From contig JAITAZ010000108.1 in NCBI GenBank assembly GCA_031283825.1, positions 1 through 6,200 on the forward strand: a stretch of 6,200 nucleotides of DNA, written 5' to 3'. Numbering within the stretch: position 1 is the first letter of the stretch; every line of letters starts with the position of its first letter. Both the position numbers and the translations under genes were made by a program. The notes below the pieces were generated by a model. That model worked only from the letters and a program-made list of their open reading frames with translations, searched no databases and had not been told where the DNA came from. This document shows, piece after piece, positions 5,536 through 6,200 of this stretch. Source of the stretch: Planctomycetaceae bacterium. Its GTDB lineage: Bacteria > Planctomycetota > Planctomycetia > Pirellulales > Thermoguttaceae.

Positions 5536-5888
5536 TCGTTACAAATATTCATTAATATCTCATGTTACGCAGTAGTTGTCCGTCAGTAGGTGGTAATTGA
5601 TCAGGTAGGCGACCGTAGGTTCGCAACCTTTCGCCGAAAGGTCGCGTTGCCGAAGTCAACGATAAAATGGATTCGACAATAGGGAACTTCTAAAAACTAA
5701 TTTTATTAGGAACGCGGGCGTCCCGCCTGCATGACAAACGCCTAAATATGCGGTCGAGACGACCGCGATCCTAATAAAAATAAATTGTACATGAGGTTTT
5801 TAGAAGTTCCCAATAATTAAAATCAATTCAACTTTACCGTCGGCTAACGCCGACGCGACCTTTCGGCGAAAGGTCGCCTACCTGATTC
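5536..5888. repeat. Structured repeat element A, copy 2 (interrupted)
   Basis: Second copy of the element at 3401-3617, nearly identical to it but split by a 130 bp insertion at 5682-5811. Inverted ends read GATCAGGTAGGCGACC (from about 5596) and GGTCGCCTACCTGATT. The T-A pair of copy 1 is replaced by an A-T pair here, a compensatory change. The hairpin near 5646-5662 has one mismatch, while the CGTCGGC stem is intact with a changed loop. A further partial right end, GGTCGCCTACCTGATC, follows at about 5902-5917. Confidence 0.8.
5682..5811. mobile_element. 130-bp MITE-like element inserted in element A
   Basis: It has perfect 16-bp terminal inverted repeats, GGGAACTTCTAAAAAC (5682-5697) and GTTTTTAGAAGTTCCC (5796-5811), flanked by the direct repeat AATA (5678-5681 and 5812-5815). 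Copy 1 of element A has a single AATA at the matching place, so this is a clean insertion with 4-bp target duplication. Inside is a second inverted pair, TTTTATTAGGA-A-CGCGG and its partner ending near 5779, and two hairpins, GCGGG-CGT-CCCGC and GCGGTCG-AGA-CGACCGC. There is no coding capacity, so movement would need a transposase encoded elsewhere. The family cannot be named from this alone. Confidence 0.85.
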
Positions 5889-5965
5889 CTACATGATTCG
5901 GCGGTCGCCTACCTGATCGGGGAGTATTTTACATCGAGGGATTATCTACTAGGAAGCTTCAAATC

Positions 5966-5993
5966 CCGAATTCCGAATTCCGAATTCCGAATT
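5966..5993. repeat. Four tandem CCGAATT units
   Basis: CCGAATT is repeated exactly four times and runs into the TTAAAAAA flank of box copy 8. The single-unit form, TTCCGAATTTAAAA, stands at the same place beside boxes 2 and 7 (inverted), so this is probably a local expansion of that flank by slippage. Confidence 0.85.
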
Positions 5994-6001
5994 TAAAAAA
6001 C

Positions 6002-6015
6002 CCGTGAACGGTTAC
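6002..6015 (-). repeat. Gene-border box, copy 8 (CCGTGAACGGTTAC)
   Basis: Exact copy, 12 bases beyond the flagellin stop, with the GTTAC end facing that gene. On the minus strand it is followed by GGTTTTTTAAATT, so it resembles a small stem plus T-run terminator. Confidence 0.78.
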
Positions 6016-6027
6016 CAAAAATTTTTA

Positions 6028-6200
6028 TCATCCAGTTAACAAACTCAACAGCAATTGACGCGATTGCATTGACATTTGAATCGCTGATATATTCGACTGC
6101 ATTAAGAGCTGCTGACGTAATAACTCCGAAGATTCTACGGCGAAATCTGTGTCGATGACGTCGCTCATTGCGCTTGTTTCAATATCGATTGAGTCGTTTA
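6028..6200 (-). CDS. Flagellin, C-terminal end (partial)
   Basis: The last 56 codons of a gene that enters from the right edge, with TGA at 6028-6030. The protein end reads SAMSDVIDTDFAVESSELL, then RQQLLMQSNISAIQMSMQ and SRQLLLSLLTG. This is the conserved D0 C-terminal helix of flagellins: a D-x-D-x-A-x-E motif, a Q-x-L-x-Q segment, and an L-x-L-L ending. Flagellin subunits are exported and stack into the filament; this helix lines the inner tube. FlgL hook-filament proteins share the fold but usually end differently, so flagellin is preferred. The N-terminal part is outside the window. The presence of this gene fits the CheX-like gene in implying motility. Confidence 0.83.
   Translation of the reverse strand, partial: NDSIDIETSAMSDVIDTDFAVESSELLRQQLLMQSNISAIQMSMQSRQLLLSLLTG

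Larger units (their letters stand above)
5419..6027. other. Spacer between lnt and flagellin
   Basis: No gene is supported in this 609 bp spacer. It is bounded by gene-border boxes 7 and 8, and holds the interrupted second copy of element A, a MITE-like insertion and a 7-bp tandem repeat. The lnt promoter should lie at its left end, but I found no convincing match. Bases 5452-5535 are AT-rich, with a CGCCCTGAAATGGC similar to the hairpin centre at 3320-3332. Confidence 0.7.

Overview
The window is AT-rich bacterial DNA with six supportable protein genes: two on the plus strand (a CheX-like chemotaxis phosphatase and pyrB) and four on the minus strand (xseB, a DUF721/DciA-type gene, lnt, and the C-terminal end of a flagellin cut by the right edge). 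A diderm, lipoprotein-making, motile bacterium is implied by lnt (apolipoprotein N-acyltransferase), flagellin and CheX. The gene styles, weak Shine-Dalgarno use and long repeat-laden spacers make me lean towards a low-GC member of the Planctomycetota/PVC group, but this is inference from memory of such genomes and no marker gene here proves it.

Layout. 1-322 is a spacer with CACGGAT repeats between two inverted 13-14 bp boxes, and its left edge is unresolved. 323-937 is a minus-strand pair, xseB then a DUF721 gene. 938-1385 is a gene-free stretch with no clear content. 1386-1865 is the CheX-like gene. 1866-2302 is a spacer with three tandem hairpin repeats. 2303-3289 is pyrB. 3290-3672 is a spacer with a nested inverted repeat and the first copy of a roughly 200 bp structured element. 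3673-5418 is lnt on the minus strand. 5419-6027 is a spacer with a second copy of that element, interrupted by a 130 bp MITE-like insertion, plus a 7-bp tandem repeat. 6028-6200 is the flagellin end.

The genes are ordinary housekeeping and motility functions (DNA repair, pyrimidine synthesis, lipoprotein maturation, chemotaxis) and do not form one pathway. No defence system, toxin, prophage or novel enzyme cluster is visible. What is unusual lies between the genes. A short motif, CCGTGAACGGTTAC or its reverse complement, occurs eight times at gene borders, always with its GTAAC/GTTAC end facing the nearer gene. The spacers carry several distinct families of palindromic repeats, one of which shows a compensatory base change between its two copies and has been split by a younger element with perfect inverted ends and a 4-bp target duplication. 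pyrB and lnt also both change from G/T-rich to A/C-rich coding composition along their length.
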